Below are positions 24,880-33,301 of a DNA stretch of 64,000 bases, piece by piece. The DNA comes from an uncultured Clostridia bacterium (GTDB lineage Bacteria > Bacillota > Clostridia > Christensenellales > Aristaeellaceae). Within the stretch, counting starts at the first letter, position 1; every line of letters starts with the position of its first letter. Below the pieces are notes generated by a model. That model was not told where the DNA came from and searched no databases. It was given only the letters and a program-made list of their open reading frames with translations. A program made the position numbers and the translations under genes. The stretch is from positions 42,292-106,291 of the forward strand of contig CAKUKE010000006.1 of the NCBI GenBank assembly GCA_934662505.1, written 5' to 3'.

Positions 24880-26445
24880 ATGCGCATGCGAGCACGCCTG
24901 AAAGCCTTTTTTCATCACACGCTGACGTTCTTTTCGGTCATCGTGCTGTTGGGAACCGTCTGGGGCGCAGCCCGCGCTCAGGACACCGTTCATTCGCCCG
25001 CCGGGCTGATGGACGGTGTCCTTCAATATGCCCGAGTCCAAACCGGCGCCAGGGACAACAACGCCTATATTGCCGACGTTCTTTCGAAAAATGTCGGCGG
25101 CACGGCGGAGTGGTATGTGCTGGCGCTGCGTCAGATGGATCCCTCCCTCTACTTTGCCCCCTATGCGGATGCACTGGAAGCCTATGTGGAAAAGACGGAG
25201 GTGCACAGCGCCGCCACCCGCATGAAGCTGGCGCTGACACTGGTCGCCTGCGGCCGGGAAGACCACCCCTGCGTGCAGCAGTGCGCGGCGGAGGCAGCGA
25301 TGGCGCAGGAAGGCGTCATGAGCCGCATCTTCGGTCTGCACCTGCTCCGCAGCCTGTCCGTGCCCGACGACGCGCTTGCCGGTGCCCGGAATGCGCTGCT
25401 GGCGCTGCGGCTGCCGGACGGCGGATGGACCGTGCAGGGGGGCAGCAGCGACGCGGACGTGACCGCCATGGCGCTGCAGGCGCTGGCGCCGGACGCCGCC
25501 CTGCCGGATGTGGCGCCGGTGGTGGAAGGCGCGCTGACCCTGCTGTCCCGCCGGCAGTCGGAGGACGGCGATTTTGCCAGCTACGGCGCGTACAACCCGG
25601 AAAGCACGGCGCAGGTCACCATGGCGCTGACTGCGCTGGGACTCGACCCCCAGACGGATGAGCGGTTCATCAAAAACGGACACACCGTGCTGGACGGCAT
25701 GACCCGCTATCTCCTCCCCGACGGCAGCTTCCGCCACAGTCTGAAGGAGACCTCCGGCAATCCTCTGGCCACGGTGCAGGTCTTCTGCGCGCTGGTATCC
25801 ATGGTGCGGCTCGACCGGGGAGCGGGCAGCTTTTATCTTTTTGACACGCCGCTCCAGACCGCCCGTTCGACGCTTTCATGGCAGGCGTGGTTCTGTCTGG
25901 CCATTGTTCTTGCCGGCGCAGCCGTCTGCGCCGTGCTGTGGCTCCGCAAAAAAAAGGACGGCAGGAATTTCCTGTTCGTCGCCCTGCTGTGCGCTGTGCT
26001 GATGGGGCTGACCCAACTGGTGACCATCGAAAGCCCGGCTGCGTACTACGGCAGCACGGAACCCTCGGGCGCTCCGGCGGGGCAGGTGACGCTTTCCATT
26101 TCCTGCCGGACGGTCGCAGGCAGGACGGGCGACGCGCCCATCTCCGCAGACGGCGCGGTGCTCCCGGAAACCGGGCTGCCTCTTTACGCGGGCGACACGG
26201 TGCTGGACGTGCTGGTGCGCGCCGCCCGGCAGACGGGGCTCCAGCTGGACTATACCGGCGCTTCCGGCCGCATGGCCTATGTGCGGGGCATTGCCACCCT
26301 GTATGAATTCGACTTCGGCGACCTGTCCGGCTGGGTTTACCACGTCAACGGGCTGTCGCCCAACGCAGGCTGCGGCGAATACTATCCCGCCGACGGCGAC
26401 CACATTGAGTGGCTGTATACCGTCGCGCTGGGCAACGACGTGTAA
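24880..26445 (+). CDS. Transcobalamin-like membrane protein: alpha-toroid domain plus DUF4430 domain
   Basis: 521 aa. An N-terminal hydrophobic segment (about 12-32) precedes an alpha/alpha-toroid region (about 40-325) with prenyltransferase/cobalamin-binder style repeats (LPDGGWTVQGGSSDADVTAMAL, shortened; SEDGDFASYGAYNPESTAQV; LPDGSFRHS). Two transmembrane helices (about 336-357 and 365-385) linked by RKKKDGRN follow, then an extracytoplasmic DUF4430 domain (about 398-520: GDTVLDVLVRAARQTGLQLD, SGWVYHVNG, GDHIEWLY). Vertebrate intrinsic factor and transcobalamin combine the same two folds. Both domains would face outside, next to an ECF transporter. Confidence 0.85.
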   Translation: MRMRARLKAFFHHTLTFFSVIVLLGTVWGAARAQDTVHSPAGLMDGVLQYARVQTGARDNNAYIADVLSKNVGGTAEWYVLALRQMDPSLYFAPYADALEAYVEKTEVHSAATRMKLALTLVACGREDHPCVQQCAAEAAMAQEGVMSRIFGLHLLRSLSVPDDALAGARNALLALRLPDGGWTVQGGSSDADVTAMALQALAPDAALPDVAPVVEGALTLLSRRQSEDGDFASYGAYNPESTAQVTMALTALGLDPQTDERFIKNGHTVLDGMTRYLLPDGSFRHSLKETSGNPLATVQVFCALVSMVRLDRGAGSFYLFDTPLQTARSTLSWQAWFCLAIVLAGAAVCAVLWLRKKKDGRNFLFVALLCAVLMGLTQLVTIESPAAYYGSTEPSGAPAGQVTLSISCRTVAGRTGDAPISADGAVLPETGLPLYAGDTVLDVLVRAARQTGLQLDYTGASGRMAYVRGIATLYEFDFGDLSGWVYHVNGLSPNAGCGEYYPADGDHIEWLYTVALGNDV

Positions 26446-26458
26446 AGGAGGGCTCCGC

Positions 26459-27337
26459 TTGTATCGGCTGGAACAGCTGCATCCCCTGACGATCGTTTTT
26501 TATTTCATCGCCGTCACCCTGCCGCCCGCCCTGAGCATGCACCCGGCGCTGGTTTTTCTGTCCCTCGTGTGCAGCTTTCTTTTGCCCCTCGCCCGCATGG
26601 ATCGCCGGCGTGCGGCCGGCGTGCTTTTTCCGCTGCTGCTCATGCTTTTATCCGGTGTTCTCAACCCGCTTTTCTATCACAACGGCATGACCGTGCTGTT
26701 CATCCTGAACGACCGTCCCGTCACGCTGGAAGCGCTGCGCTACGGTCTGACCGCCGGCGGCATGGTCGCCGCCGCGCTGTACTGGTTTTCCGTTTTTTCC
26801 CGGGTGATGACCGGCGATAAGTGGATGGGGCTTCTGGGGCGGCTGTCTCCCCGGTGGGCGCTGCTCACCGCCATGGCGCTGCGGTTTGTACCCCTGACCG
26901 CGGCGCAGGCCGGGCGTATTCACCGTGCTCAGCAGGGCGCGGGGCTGTACCGGGGTGAAAACATCGTGGACCGTTTCCGGGGCGCCGTGCGGGAGTTCTC
27001 CATTTTGACCACCTGGGCGCTGGAAAACGGCATTACGACCGCCGACAGCATGGAAGCCCGGGGGTACGGCTCCGGCCGCCGCAGCTTTTACGCGCCCTGC
27101 CGCCTTACCCGGCGCGACGGGGTGTTTTTCGCCCTTACGCTGGCACTGACGGGCATCACGTTCTACGCCGTGTCCGCCGGCTTTCTGACCGTTCAGTTTT
27201 ACCCGCGCACCCTTTTGCCGCCTGCGACCCCCTGGGGGCTGGCAGGCTGCGCGGCCTACGGCCTCGCCGCGTTGATGCCCACCCTGACTGAGGAAGGAGA
27301 CCGCATTCGATGGCGCTGCTTGACGTCCGGCATCTGA
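26459..27337 (+). CDS. ECF transporter transmembrane component EcfT
   Basis: 292 aa integral membrane protein that couples the S component to the ATPases. Several hydrophobic spans are followed by the conserved coupling motif DSMEARGYGSG (about residues 197-207), one of the ARG signatures of EcfT; the other is near ALRFVPLTAAQAGRI. TTG start preceded by AAAGGAGG. Its end overlaps the ecfA gene by 28 bases. Confidence 0.9.
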   Translation: MYRLEQLHPLTIVFYFIAVTLPPALSMHPALVFLSLVCSFLLPLARMDRRRAAGVLFPLLLMLLSGVLNPLFYHNGMTVLFILNDRPVTLEALRYGLTAGGMVAAALYWFSVFSRVMTGDKWMGLLGRLSPRWALLTAMALRFVPLTAAQAGRIHRAQQGAGLYRGENIVDRFRGAVREFSILTTWALENGITTADSMEARGYGSGRRSFYAPCRLTRRDGVFFALTLALTGITFYAVSAGFLTVQFYPRTLLPPATPWGLAGCAAYGLAALMPTLTEEGDRIRWRCLTSGI

Positions 27338-28935
27338 CCTTTACCTACCCGGGAGAAACCCGCCCCGCCGTGCAGGACGTGTCCTTTTCACTGGAAGCGG
27401 GCGACTTTGCCGTGCTCTGCGGCGCGACGGGCAGCGGCAAAAGCACCCTTTTAAGGTGCCTCAAGCGGGAAATCGCCCCGAAGGGCGTACTGACCGGCGC
27501 GCTGCTCTCGGACGGCGTCCCCCTGCGCGACCTGTCTGCCCGGGACAGCGCGTGCCGTATCGGCTTTGTCGCCCAGCGCCCCGAGGCGCAGATCGTCACA
27601 GACAAGGTGTGGCATGAAATGGCCTTCGGGCTGGAGAATCTGGGCGTACCCTCCCCCGTGATCCGCCGCCGCATCGCCGAAACAGCCAGCTATTTCGGTC
27701 TGCAGGACTGGTTTGACCGGGACACGGCCGAGCTTTCCGGCGGGCAGAAGCAGCTGCTCTGTCTGGCCTCCGTGATGGTCATGCAGCCCGATGTGCTGCT
27801 GCTGGACGAGCCGACCGCCCAGCTGGATCCCATCGCCGCGCAGGATTTTCTATCCACCCTTGCCCGGCTGAATCTGGATCTGTCCCTGACCATCCTGCTC
27901 ATTGAGCACCGGCTGAACACGGTGCTGCCGCTGTCCAACCGCCTGCTCGCCATGGAAAACGGGCAGCTCATCGCCTGCGGCGGAACCCGCTCCGTCGCAG
28001 AAAAGCTGAAAAGCCACCCTGTTCTCCGTCAGGCCATGCCGGACGCGCTGCGTCTGGCCGCGCTGCTGGGTACGGAGGAAGCGCCCCTGACCGTTGGAGA
28101 GGGTCGGTCGCTGCTGCGCCGCCGCCTTCAGGGGGGCCGCCCTCAGCTGACGCTCCCCGCGCCGCCGGCAGGGGGGGAGGAGGCGCTGGCTTTTTCTCAC
28201 GTCTTTTTCCGTTATGCCCGGGAAGGCGCGGATGTGCTGCGCGACCTGACCCTGACCGTACGGTCTGGCGAATTCGTCTGTCTGCTGGGCGGCAACGGTA
28301 CGGGCAAAACCACCGCCCTGTCCTGTGCAGCGGGGCTTTTGCGCCCCTATGCAGGGCGAATTTCCGTGTTCGGGCAGAATATCCGAAAATATACGGGGCA
28401 AAAGCTGTATCAGCACGTACTCGTTCTGCTGCCGCAGGATGTGCAGACCCTGTTTCTGCGGGATACGGTGCGGGATGAGCTGGCGGACGCGCAGGCAGCG
28501 CCGCCCCCTGCCCTTGTCCCCCTGCTGGATCGGCACCCCTATGATCTGTCAGGCGGCGAACAGCAGCTGCTGGGGCTGGCCAAGGTGCTCGCCGCCGCCC
28601 CCCGGCTCCTGCTGCTGGACGAGCCCACCAAGGGGCTGGATCCCATGGCACGGGCACAGGTGGGGGATTTTCTGCGTTCATGGCAGGTCGAAACAGGCGG
28701 AACGGTCGTGTGCGTCACTCACGACCCGGCCTTTGCCGCCGACTGTGCGACCCGCTGCATCCTGTTTTTCCGTGGGGAGGCAGTTTCCGACGATCCCGTC
28801 CACACGTTCTTCGCGGGCAACCGTTACTACACAACCCCCGCCAACCTGATCGCGCGGGGCGTATGCGACGAGGCGATCACGGTGGAGGAGGTCGCCTCCC
28901 TGTGCCGATCCTCCGAAGGAGGCGCAGCATCGTGA
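27310..28935 (+). CDS. ECF transporter ATP-binding protein, two fused ABC domains (EcfA-EcfA')
   Basis: 541 aa with two complete nucleotide-binding domains: GATGSGKST, LSGGQKQLLCLASVM and LLLDEPTAQLDP in the first, GGNGTGKTT, LSGGEQQLLGLAKVL and LLLDEPTKGLDP in the second. It replaces the usual EcfA1/EcfA2 pair. ATG with AAGGAGA upstream inside the ecfT gene. A dedicated (group I-type) arrangement, because all components are encoded together. Confidence 0.93.
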   Translation: MALLDVRHLTFTYPGETRPAVQDVSFSLEAGDFAVLCGATGSGKSTLLRCLKREIAPKGVLTGALLSDGVPLRDLSARDSACRIGFVAQRPEAQIVTDKVWHEMAFGLENLGVPSPVIRRRIAETASYFGLQDWFDRDTAELSGGQKQLLCLASVMVMQPDVLLLDEPTAQLDPIAAQDFLSTLARLNLDLSLTILLIEHRLNTVLPLSNRLLAMENGQLIACGGTRSVAEKLKSHPVLRQAMPDALRLAALLGTEEAPLTVGEGRSLLRRRLQGGRPQLTLPAPPAGGEEALAFSHVFFRYAREGADVLRDLTLTVRSGEFVCLLGGNGTGKTTALSCAAGLLRPYAGRISVFGQNIRKYTGQKLYQHVLVLLPQDVQTLFLRDTVRDELADAQAAPPPALVPLLDRHPYDLSGGEQQLLGLAKVLAAAPRLLLLDEPTKGLDPMARAQVGDFLRSWQVETGGTVVCVTHDPAFAADCATRCILFFRGEAVSDDPVHTFFAGNRYYTTPANLIARGVCDEAITVEEVASLCRSSEGGAAS

Positions 28936-29618
28936 TCGTCATTCAGAATCCCCGTATCCGGCGGGTGCTGGGCGCTGCGCTGCCCTTCGGGGTCATCCCG
29001 GCGCTGGTCGCAGGCGGGGTGTTCCTGTGGGGACAGAAATACTATGCCCTGACCGCCCTGATGGTAGCTGCCGCCGCCCTTTTATTGTTCATCACCGGCT
29101 TTGAGCAGAAAAAGACGGGGGCGCGGCGGCTGGTGGCAACCGCGGTGCTGACCGCGCTGTCGGTAGCCGGCCGGTTCATTCCCCTGTTCAAGCCCGTTGC
29201 CGCCATGTCCATTCTGACCGGGATGACGCTGGGCGGAGAAGCCGGCTTTCTGGTGGGGGCGCTGTCCGCGCTGCTCTCCAACTTTTACTTCGGTCAGGGA
29301 CCCTGGACGCCCTTCCAGATGCTGGCATGGGGCGCGGTAGGGCTTTTTGCCGGACTGCTGAAGCGTCCTCTTTCCGCCAGCCGGGTGCTGCTGCTGGTGT
29401 ATGGTGCCCTCTCCGGCGTGTTCTTTTCCTTCCTGATGGACGTATGGACGGTGCTGTGGTACGCGGGCGGCTGGAGCCCCGCCGCCTACGCCGCGGCGCT
29501 TGCCTCCGCGCTGCCCCATACAGCGCTCTACGCCGTGACCAACGTGGCCTTCCTGTTCCTCTTCGCCCCTTCCTTTACGCGGAAGATGAACCGGCTTTGC
29601 CGCAAATACGAGCTGTAG
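28932..29618 (+). CDS. ECF transporter substrate-specific component (S component)
   Basis: 228 aa, six or so hydrophobic helices, with the S-component pattern SVAGRFIPLFKPVAAMSI, GMTLGGEAGFLVGALSALLS and NFYFGQGPWTPFQMLAWG. The GTG start overlaps the ecfA stop (GTGA) with AAGGAGG upstream. It determines the vitamin imported; the neighbouring transcobalamin-like protein makes a corrinoid the leading guess. Ends 5 bases before an interrupted terminator. Confidence 0.88.
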   Translation: MIVIQNPRIRRVLGAALPFGVIPALVAGGVFLWGQKYYALTALMVAAAALLLFITGFEQKKTGARRLVATAVLTALSVAGRFIPLFKPVAAMSILTGMTLGGEAGFLVGALSALLSNFYFGQGPWTPFQMLAWGAVGLFAGLLKRPLSASRVLLLVYGALSGVFFSFLMDVWTVLWYAGGWSPAAYAAALASALPHTALYAVTNVAFLFLFAPSFTRKMNRLCRKYEL

Positions 29619-29622
29619 TTTC

Positions 29623-29643
29623 AAAAAGCGCCCCCTCCGCCGG
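29623..29643 (+). terminator. Left half of the ECF operon terminator, split by an IS element
   Basis: AAAAAGC..CCTCC..GG (29623-29643) ends where the insertion sequence begins. The continuation GAGG..GCTTTTT lies at 30947-30966 after the element. Joined, they give AAAAAGC/GCTTTTT and CCTCC/GGAGG stems with an internal loop, a bidirectional terminator in its original form. Confidence 0.5.
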
Positions 29644-29733
29644 TGGACTGCTTAAAAGAAAATAGACAGTGAAACAAAACACCCTTCTGTTGTAGAATTG
29701 AGGAAATCAAAACTACAAGAGGAGGGTCGTTTC

Positions 29734-30036
29734 GTGTCCAGACAATACACACATGTACAAGGATTGCTGCCGAGCGTAATAGCAATGAAGGAGAAGGGAT
29801 ACACATATCGCCAGATTGCAGATCAATTCGGGATGGAAAAGGAACAAATTGAAGAGTTGTGCAGCCGAGAACGAAGAAAGCAGCGCAAAATCGAAAAAGG
29901 TTATATTCCTCAGCCAAAGGGTCGTCCGAGAAAGACACCAGCTACACAAGAACAACTACAGAACAATCGAATTGTTGAGCTTGAAATGAAGGTGGAACTT
30001 CTGCAAAATTTTCTATCCGAATGTGGAGGGATGTGA
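29734..30036 (+). CDS. IS3-family transposase OrfA (HTH protein)
   Basis: 100 aa DNA-binding protein. HTH region VIAMKEKGYTYRQIADQFGM, then a basic stretch and a C-terminal leucine-rich coiled coil (IVELEMKVELLQNFLSE) typical of OrfA. GTG start with AGAGGAGG upstream. It overlaps orfB by 16 bases; a -1 frameshift near CAAAATTTT could give the OrfAB fusion. Confidence 0.85.
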   Translation: MSRQYTHVQGLLPSVIAMKEKGYTYRQIADQFGMEKEQIEELCSRERRKQRKIEKGYIPQPKGRPRKTPATQEQLQNNRIVELEMKVELLQNFLSECGGM

Positions 30037-30887
30037 GAGCCAAATATAGGGTTATTGAAAGATTCAAGAATAAGTATCCGATCTGGAAAATGTGCGAGTT
30101 ATTTGAAGTATCGCGAAGTGGATTCTATAAGTGGAGAAAACGGGAAGCGTCGCAGCAGCGCAGCGAATTGGATCGGATTATCATCGAATGCCAAGTGCTG
30201 GCGAAGCAAACTCACGGATACCGTCGAGTATGGTTGTGGATGAAGCAGAATAAATCAGTGGAATGTCATCCTTTGACTGTACTGCATCACATGCGAAAGT
30301 TAGATCTTCTGGCGCAGATCAGACGCAGACGTCCCTATACGCTGTATAAGCAAGGTGGTCACCGCTATGAAAACCTGTTGAATCGGCAATTCGTTCAGAA
30401 TCAGGTTAATTACCGCTGGGTAACGGATATTACCTACATCATCACGCCGCTGCGAACATACTATCTCTGCGCCGCTATGGATTTGTGCGGCAGATACATT
30501 GTTGCATATAGGCTGGGTACAGAAATAACCGCAACGCTTGTCAGTGACACCGTTAGAGATGCATTCACCAGAGAGAAAGGAAAGGTCGCCAATGGACTTG
30601 TCCTCCATAGCGACCAAGGCTGTCAGTACACTTCCGAAGAATACTTTGCCTTAACCCAAGAATACCATTTTGCAGCTTCAATGTCCAGACGTGGATGTCC
30701 GTATGATAATGCTTTAATGGAAAACTTCTTTGGCACTTTCAAAACTGAATGCCTATACAGGTGCAAACCTGCTACCGGCGAACAAGTTCAACAGCTCGTT
30801 GACGAATATATCCAATTCTACAACTACGAGCGTATTGATATGAAATACGGCCTTACTCCGTTTGAAATTCGGAGCAAAGCCGCGTAA
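30021..30887 (+). CDS. IS3-family transposase OrfB (DDE integrase core)
   Basis: 288 aa. N-terminal HTH_21-like region (MCELFEVSRSGFYKWRKR, THGYRRVWLWM) and the rve catalytic core with D in WVTDITYI, D in LHSDQGCQYTS and E in ALMENFFGTFKTE, giving the DDE triad with the usual spacing. C-terminal YNYERIDMKYGLTPFE is also typical. It appears intact. Confidence 0.93.
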   Translation: MWRDVRAKYRVIERFKNKYPIWKMCELFEVSRSGFYKWRKREASQQRSELDRIIIECQVLAKQTHGYRRVWLWMKQNKSVECHPLTVLHHMRKLDLLAQIRRRRPYTLYKQGGHRYENLLNRQFVQNQVNYRWVTDITYIITPLRTYYLCAAMDLCGRYIVAYRLGTEITATLVSDTVRDAFTREKGKVANGLVLHSDQGCQYTSEEYFALTQEYHFAASMSRRGCPYDNALMENFFGTFKTECLYRCKPATGEQVQQLVDEYIQFYNYERIDMKYGLTPFEIRSKAA

Positions 30888-30967
30888 TGTTGTGTAATTC
30901 TACGACCGGGTTTCTTTTTTGTGTCTACTTCTGTTATAGCAGTCCAGAGGCTGCCCCATGCTTTTTC

Positions 30968-31228
30968 TTACTTTTCGGCGATCCGGTGCAGGTCTTCCAC
31001 TGCCTGACCCAGCGCATACAGCACCCAGCTGCCGATCCAGCTGCCCAGCACGCCCGCAATCAGAACCACAAAGCCCATGGCGGCGCCGCCTGCGACCCAG
31101 GTTCCGTTATACGTCACCACCGAGTCGCTGGCAAAGCAGACGATGGCCATGATCACAGACAGCACGATGCCCACCCAGCACAGCACCTTTGCCAGCCCCA
31201 TGATCTTCCTGCCAATATTGTTGAACAT
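30968..31228 (-). CDS. Small two-helix membrane protein, unknown function
   Basis: 86 aa. Two hydrophobic segments (VLCWVGIVLSVIMAIVCFA and AAMGFVVLIAGVLGSWIGSW) with a short polar loop, ending in an acidic/basic tail (VEDLHRIAEK). GAGGGGGAG precedes the ATG, and a good promoter lies upstream, so it is a real gene. No family recognised; it may be a small stress or envelope protein. Confidence 0.75.
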   Translation of the reverse strand: MFNNIGRKIMGLAKVLCWVGIVLSVIMAIVCFASDSVVTYNGTWVAGGAAMGFVVLIAGVLGSWIGSWVLYALGQAVEDLHRIAEK

Positions 31229-31292
31229 GAGCGTCTCCCCCTCTTTCGTATGGTTCCGCGCGTTTCATTTCTTTCACGCGGTCTGCGCGATC

Positions 31293-31321
31293 ATCATAAC
31301 ATTTCTGCCGGCAAAACGCAA
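31293..31321 (-). promoter_or_regulatory. Promoter of the small membrane protein gene
   Basis: Minus strand TTGCGT (31316-31321), 17-base spacer, TATGAT (31293-31298). Confidence 0.7.
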
Positions 31322-31404
31322 CCCTTCTTCCCTCCGCGTACCCACGCCCTGAGGGATAGCCGAAACCGTCCCGGGGCAAGCTATGCGCAGAAGGAGGGGG
31401 CTGC

Positions 31405-32379
31405 ATGTGCACGGCGGTTGCCTATAAGACCCGGGGATTTTACTTTGGCCGGACGCTGGACTATGAATTTTCCTACGGGGAGGAAATCGTCTTCACTCCC
31501 CGCCGTTTCCCTTTTCCGCTGCGCCACATGGGTGCAATGAACGTCCACCACGCCATGCTGGGCATGGCGCACACGGCGGAGGGATACCCGCTGTATTATG
31601 AGGCCATGAACGAAAAAGGACTGTGCGCGGCCGGACTGAACTTTACAGGCAGCGCGGTATACCGTCCGCCCGCAGCGGGAAAGGACAACGTCGCCGTCTT
31701 CGAGCTCATCCCCTGGCTGCTGGGGCAGTGCGGCACGGCTGAGGACGCGCGGGCGCTGCTCCGCCGCATGAACCTGACCTGCGACGCTTTCAGCCCGGCG
31801 CTGCCGCCCGCAGGGCTGCACTGGCTGATTGCGGACAAAGAAAGGTGCCTGACCGTAGAGCAGACCGCGGACGGGCTGCACGTATACGACAATCCCGCGG
31901 GCGTGCTGACCAATGAACCGTCCTTTCCCATGCAGCTGTTCAACCTGAACAATTACCTGCACGTATCCCCTCAGCCGCCTGAAAACCGCTTTTCAAAGCG
32001 TCTGCCCCTCTCCCCTTACAGCCGGGGGATGGGCGGTCTCGGCCTGCCCGGCGACCTTTCCTCCCAGTCGCGCTTCGTCCGCGCCGCCTTCGTGCTTCTC
32101 AACGCCCGCTCCGGCGAAGGCGAGATGGAAAGCGTCAGTCAGTTTTTCCACATACTGGACGCCGTCGCCCAGCCCCGGGGCTGCTGCGTGCTGGAGGACG
32201 GCCGCTGTGAAATGACCCTGTACGCCTCCTGCTGCAGCGCGGAGCAGGGCGTTTACTACTACGTCACCTATGAAAACCGCCGCATTCTGGCGGTGGACAT
32301 GAAACGGGAAGACCCGGACGGCGCCGTCCTGATCCGCCATCCCCTGGTTCGGACGCCGCAGATCCTTTTTCAGAATTAA
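31405..32379 (+). CDS. Choloylglycine hydrolase family protein (bile salt hydrolase/penicillin V acylase-like)
   Basis: 324 aa Ntn-hydrolase; Met1 removal exposes Cys2 as nucleophile (MCTAVAYKT). Conserved active-site residues are visible: R16 and D19 in FGRTLDYE, N69 in MNEKGL, N170 in VLTNEPSF and R223 in LSSQSRFVRAAF. The stretches GVLTNEPSFPMQLFNLNNY and LPGDLSSQSRF closely follow known bile salt hydrolases; the usual NNP is NEP here. It would cleave amide bonds of conjugated bile acids or related acyl-amides. No signal peptide. ATG with GAAGGAGGGGG. Confidence 0.9.
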   Translation: MCTAVAYKTRGFYFGRTLDYEFSYGEEIVFTPRRFPFPLRHMGAMNVHHAMLGMAHTAEGYPLYYEAMNEKGLCAAGLNFTGSAVYRPPAAGKDNVAVFELIPWLLGQCGTAEDARALLRRMNLTCDAFSPALPPAGLHWLIADKERCLTVEQTADGLHVYDNPAGVLTNEPSFPMQLFNLNNYLHVSPQPPENRFSKRLPLSPYSRGMGGLGLPGDLSSQSRFVRAAFVLLNARSGEGEMESVSQFFHILDAVAQPRGCCVLEDGRCEMTLYASCCSAEQGVYYYVTYENRRILAVDMKREDPDGAVLIRHPLVRTPQILFQN

Positions 32380-32400
32380 CGTGCATTTTCCAAAATACGA

Positions 32401-32439
32401 AAAGCGGCTCGGCGCCCTTGCTCCGAACCGCTTTTTTTC
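32401..32439 (+). terminator. Bidirectional terminator between amidase and uridine kinase genes
   Basis: AAAGCGG.TCGG/CCGA.CCGCTTT stem with T7 on the plus strand and A-run (T on minus) on the other side; it serves both convergent genes. Confidence 0.85.
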
Positions 32440-32444
32440 GCAGG

Positions 32445-33071
32445 TCAGCCCTGTGCTTCTTTCTGACCGTTCAGCACGCTGCGCAGGTACCCGCTGAGAA
32501 TATCCACAATGCGGGCGTTCTTTCCGCCGCGCATGACCACCACGTCCGCCTCATGGATATAGTTGCGAATGTACTGGTCATACATGGGCTTGACCGTCGC
32601 CAGATACTGCGCCGCCACGTTGTCAATGCTGCGTCCGCGCTCGTTGATGTCCCGCTGGATACGGCGCAGCAGGCAGATGTCAGGCTCCACGCTGATGTAG
32701 AGCCGCAGGAACATTTTTTCCAGCAGCCGCCGGTCGTAGAAGGCATGAATCCCTTCCAGCACCAGCAGGTCGGCGCCCTGAATGATCTCATCCGTGTCCC
32801 GGCGGGCATGCAGGGCAAAGTCGTACCCCTTCCGGCAGACGGGCTTGCCCGCCATCAGGTCGCACACGTCCCGGTACAGCAGATCGTGGTCAAAAATACC
32901 GGGTTCGTCGTAATTCAGCTTTTCCCGGGCAGAAAAGGACATGTCCGAATGATCCCGGTAATACGCGTCCTGCTGGAGCACCACCGTGCGGATACCCAGC
33001 CCCTGGGTCAACTCCTGCGCCAGCGTGCTTTTGCCCGACCCGCTGGCTCCGCAGATTCCGATGAAAATCAT
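32445..33071 (-). CDS. udk: Uridine kinase
   Basis: 208 aa P-loop kinase of pyrimidine salvage (uridine or cytidine to the monophosphate). Walker A CGASGSGKST at residues 8-17, then AYYRDHSDMSFSAREKLNYD (QQDAYY..D motif), FDHDLLYRDV and the ILEGIHAFYD-type LVLEGIHAFYDRRL. The length is normal. ATG preceded by GGGGGAGG; own promoter. Confidence 0.9.
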   Translation of the reverse strand: MIFIGICGASGSGKSTLAQELTQGLGIRTVVLQQDAYYRDHSDMSFSAREKLNYDEPGIFDHDLLYRDVCDLMAGKPVCRKGYDFALHARRDTDEIIQGADLLVLEGIHAFYDRRLLEKMFLRLYISVEPDICLLRRIQRDINERGRSIDNVAAQYLATVKPMYDQYIRNYIHEADVVVMRGGKNARIVDILSGYLRSVLNGQKEAQG

Positions 33072-33100
33072 GTGCGCCGCCTCCCCCGTCTATCCCTAAA

Positions 33101-33129
33101 AAGATACCGCATCCGATGCTTTTCGTCAA
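33101..33129 (-). promoter_or_regulatory. Promoter of udk
   Basis: Minus strand TTGACG (33124-33129), 17-base spacer, TATCTT (33101-33106). Confidence 0.65.
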
Positions 33130-33220
33130 GTCCCCCGTCCCGCCGTCCGGCAAAAAAGAAAGCGTGTCTCCCCTCCCGTTTTTCTTTACCGCTTTATTTT
33201 GTGAAAGCGGCTCCCCTTCC

Positions 33221-33249
33221 TTGAAATCTGACCCGTTTTGTACTATAAT
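33221..33249 (+). promoter_or_regulatory. Promoter of the DUF4091-yerC-pcrA-ligA operon
   Basis: TTGAAA (33221-33226), 17-base spacer, TATAAT (33244-33249); start codon 52 bases downstream. Confidence 0.85.
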
Positions 33250-33301
33250 GGTCATGAAAAGAATGGGGTGTTTCCCCAACATAAGCATTCGGAGGTCGTT
33301 T

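Larger units (their letters stand above)
29644..30946 (+). mobile_element. IS3-family insertion sequence, about 1.3 kb
   Basis: Two overlapping ORFs (orfA, orfB in the -1 frame) flanked by imperfect inverted ends: left TGGACTGCTTAAAAGAAAAT, right (reversed) TGGACTGCTATAACAGAAGT, followed in both by AGACA and, further in, GTAGAATT. The ends begin with TG, as usual in the family. GC content is clearly lower than that of the neighbours. No target duplication is visible directly beside the ends (cgg left, gag right). The transposase genes look intact. Confidence 0.85.

Noticed and set aside
29641..30949. Target-site duplication of the IS element
   Set aside because: The bases beside the two ends (cgg and gag) do not match.
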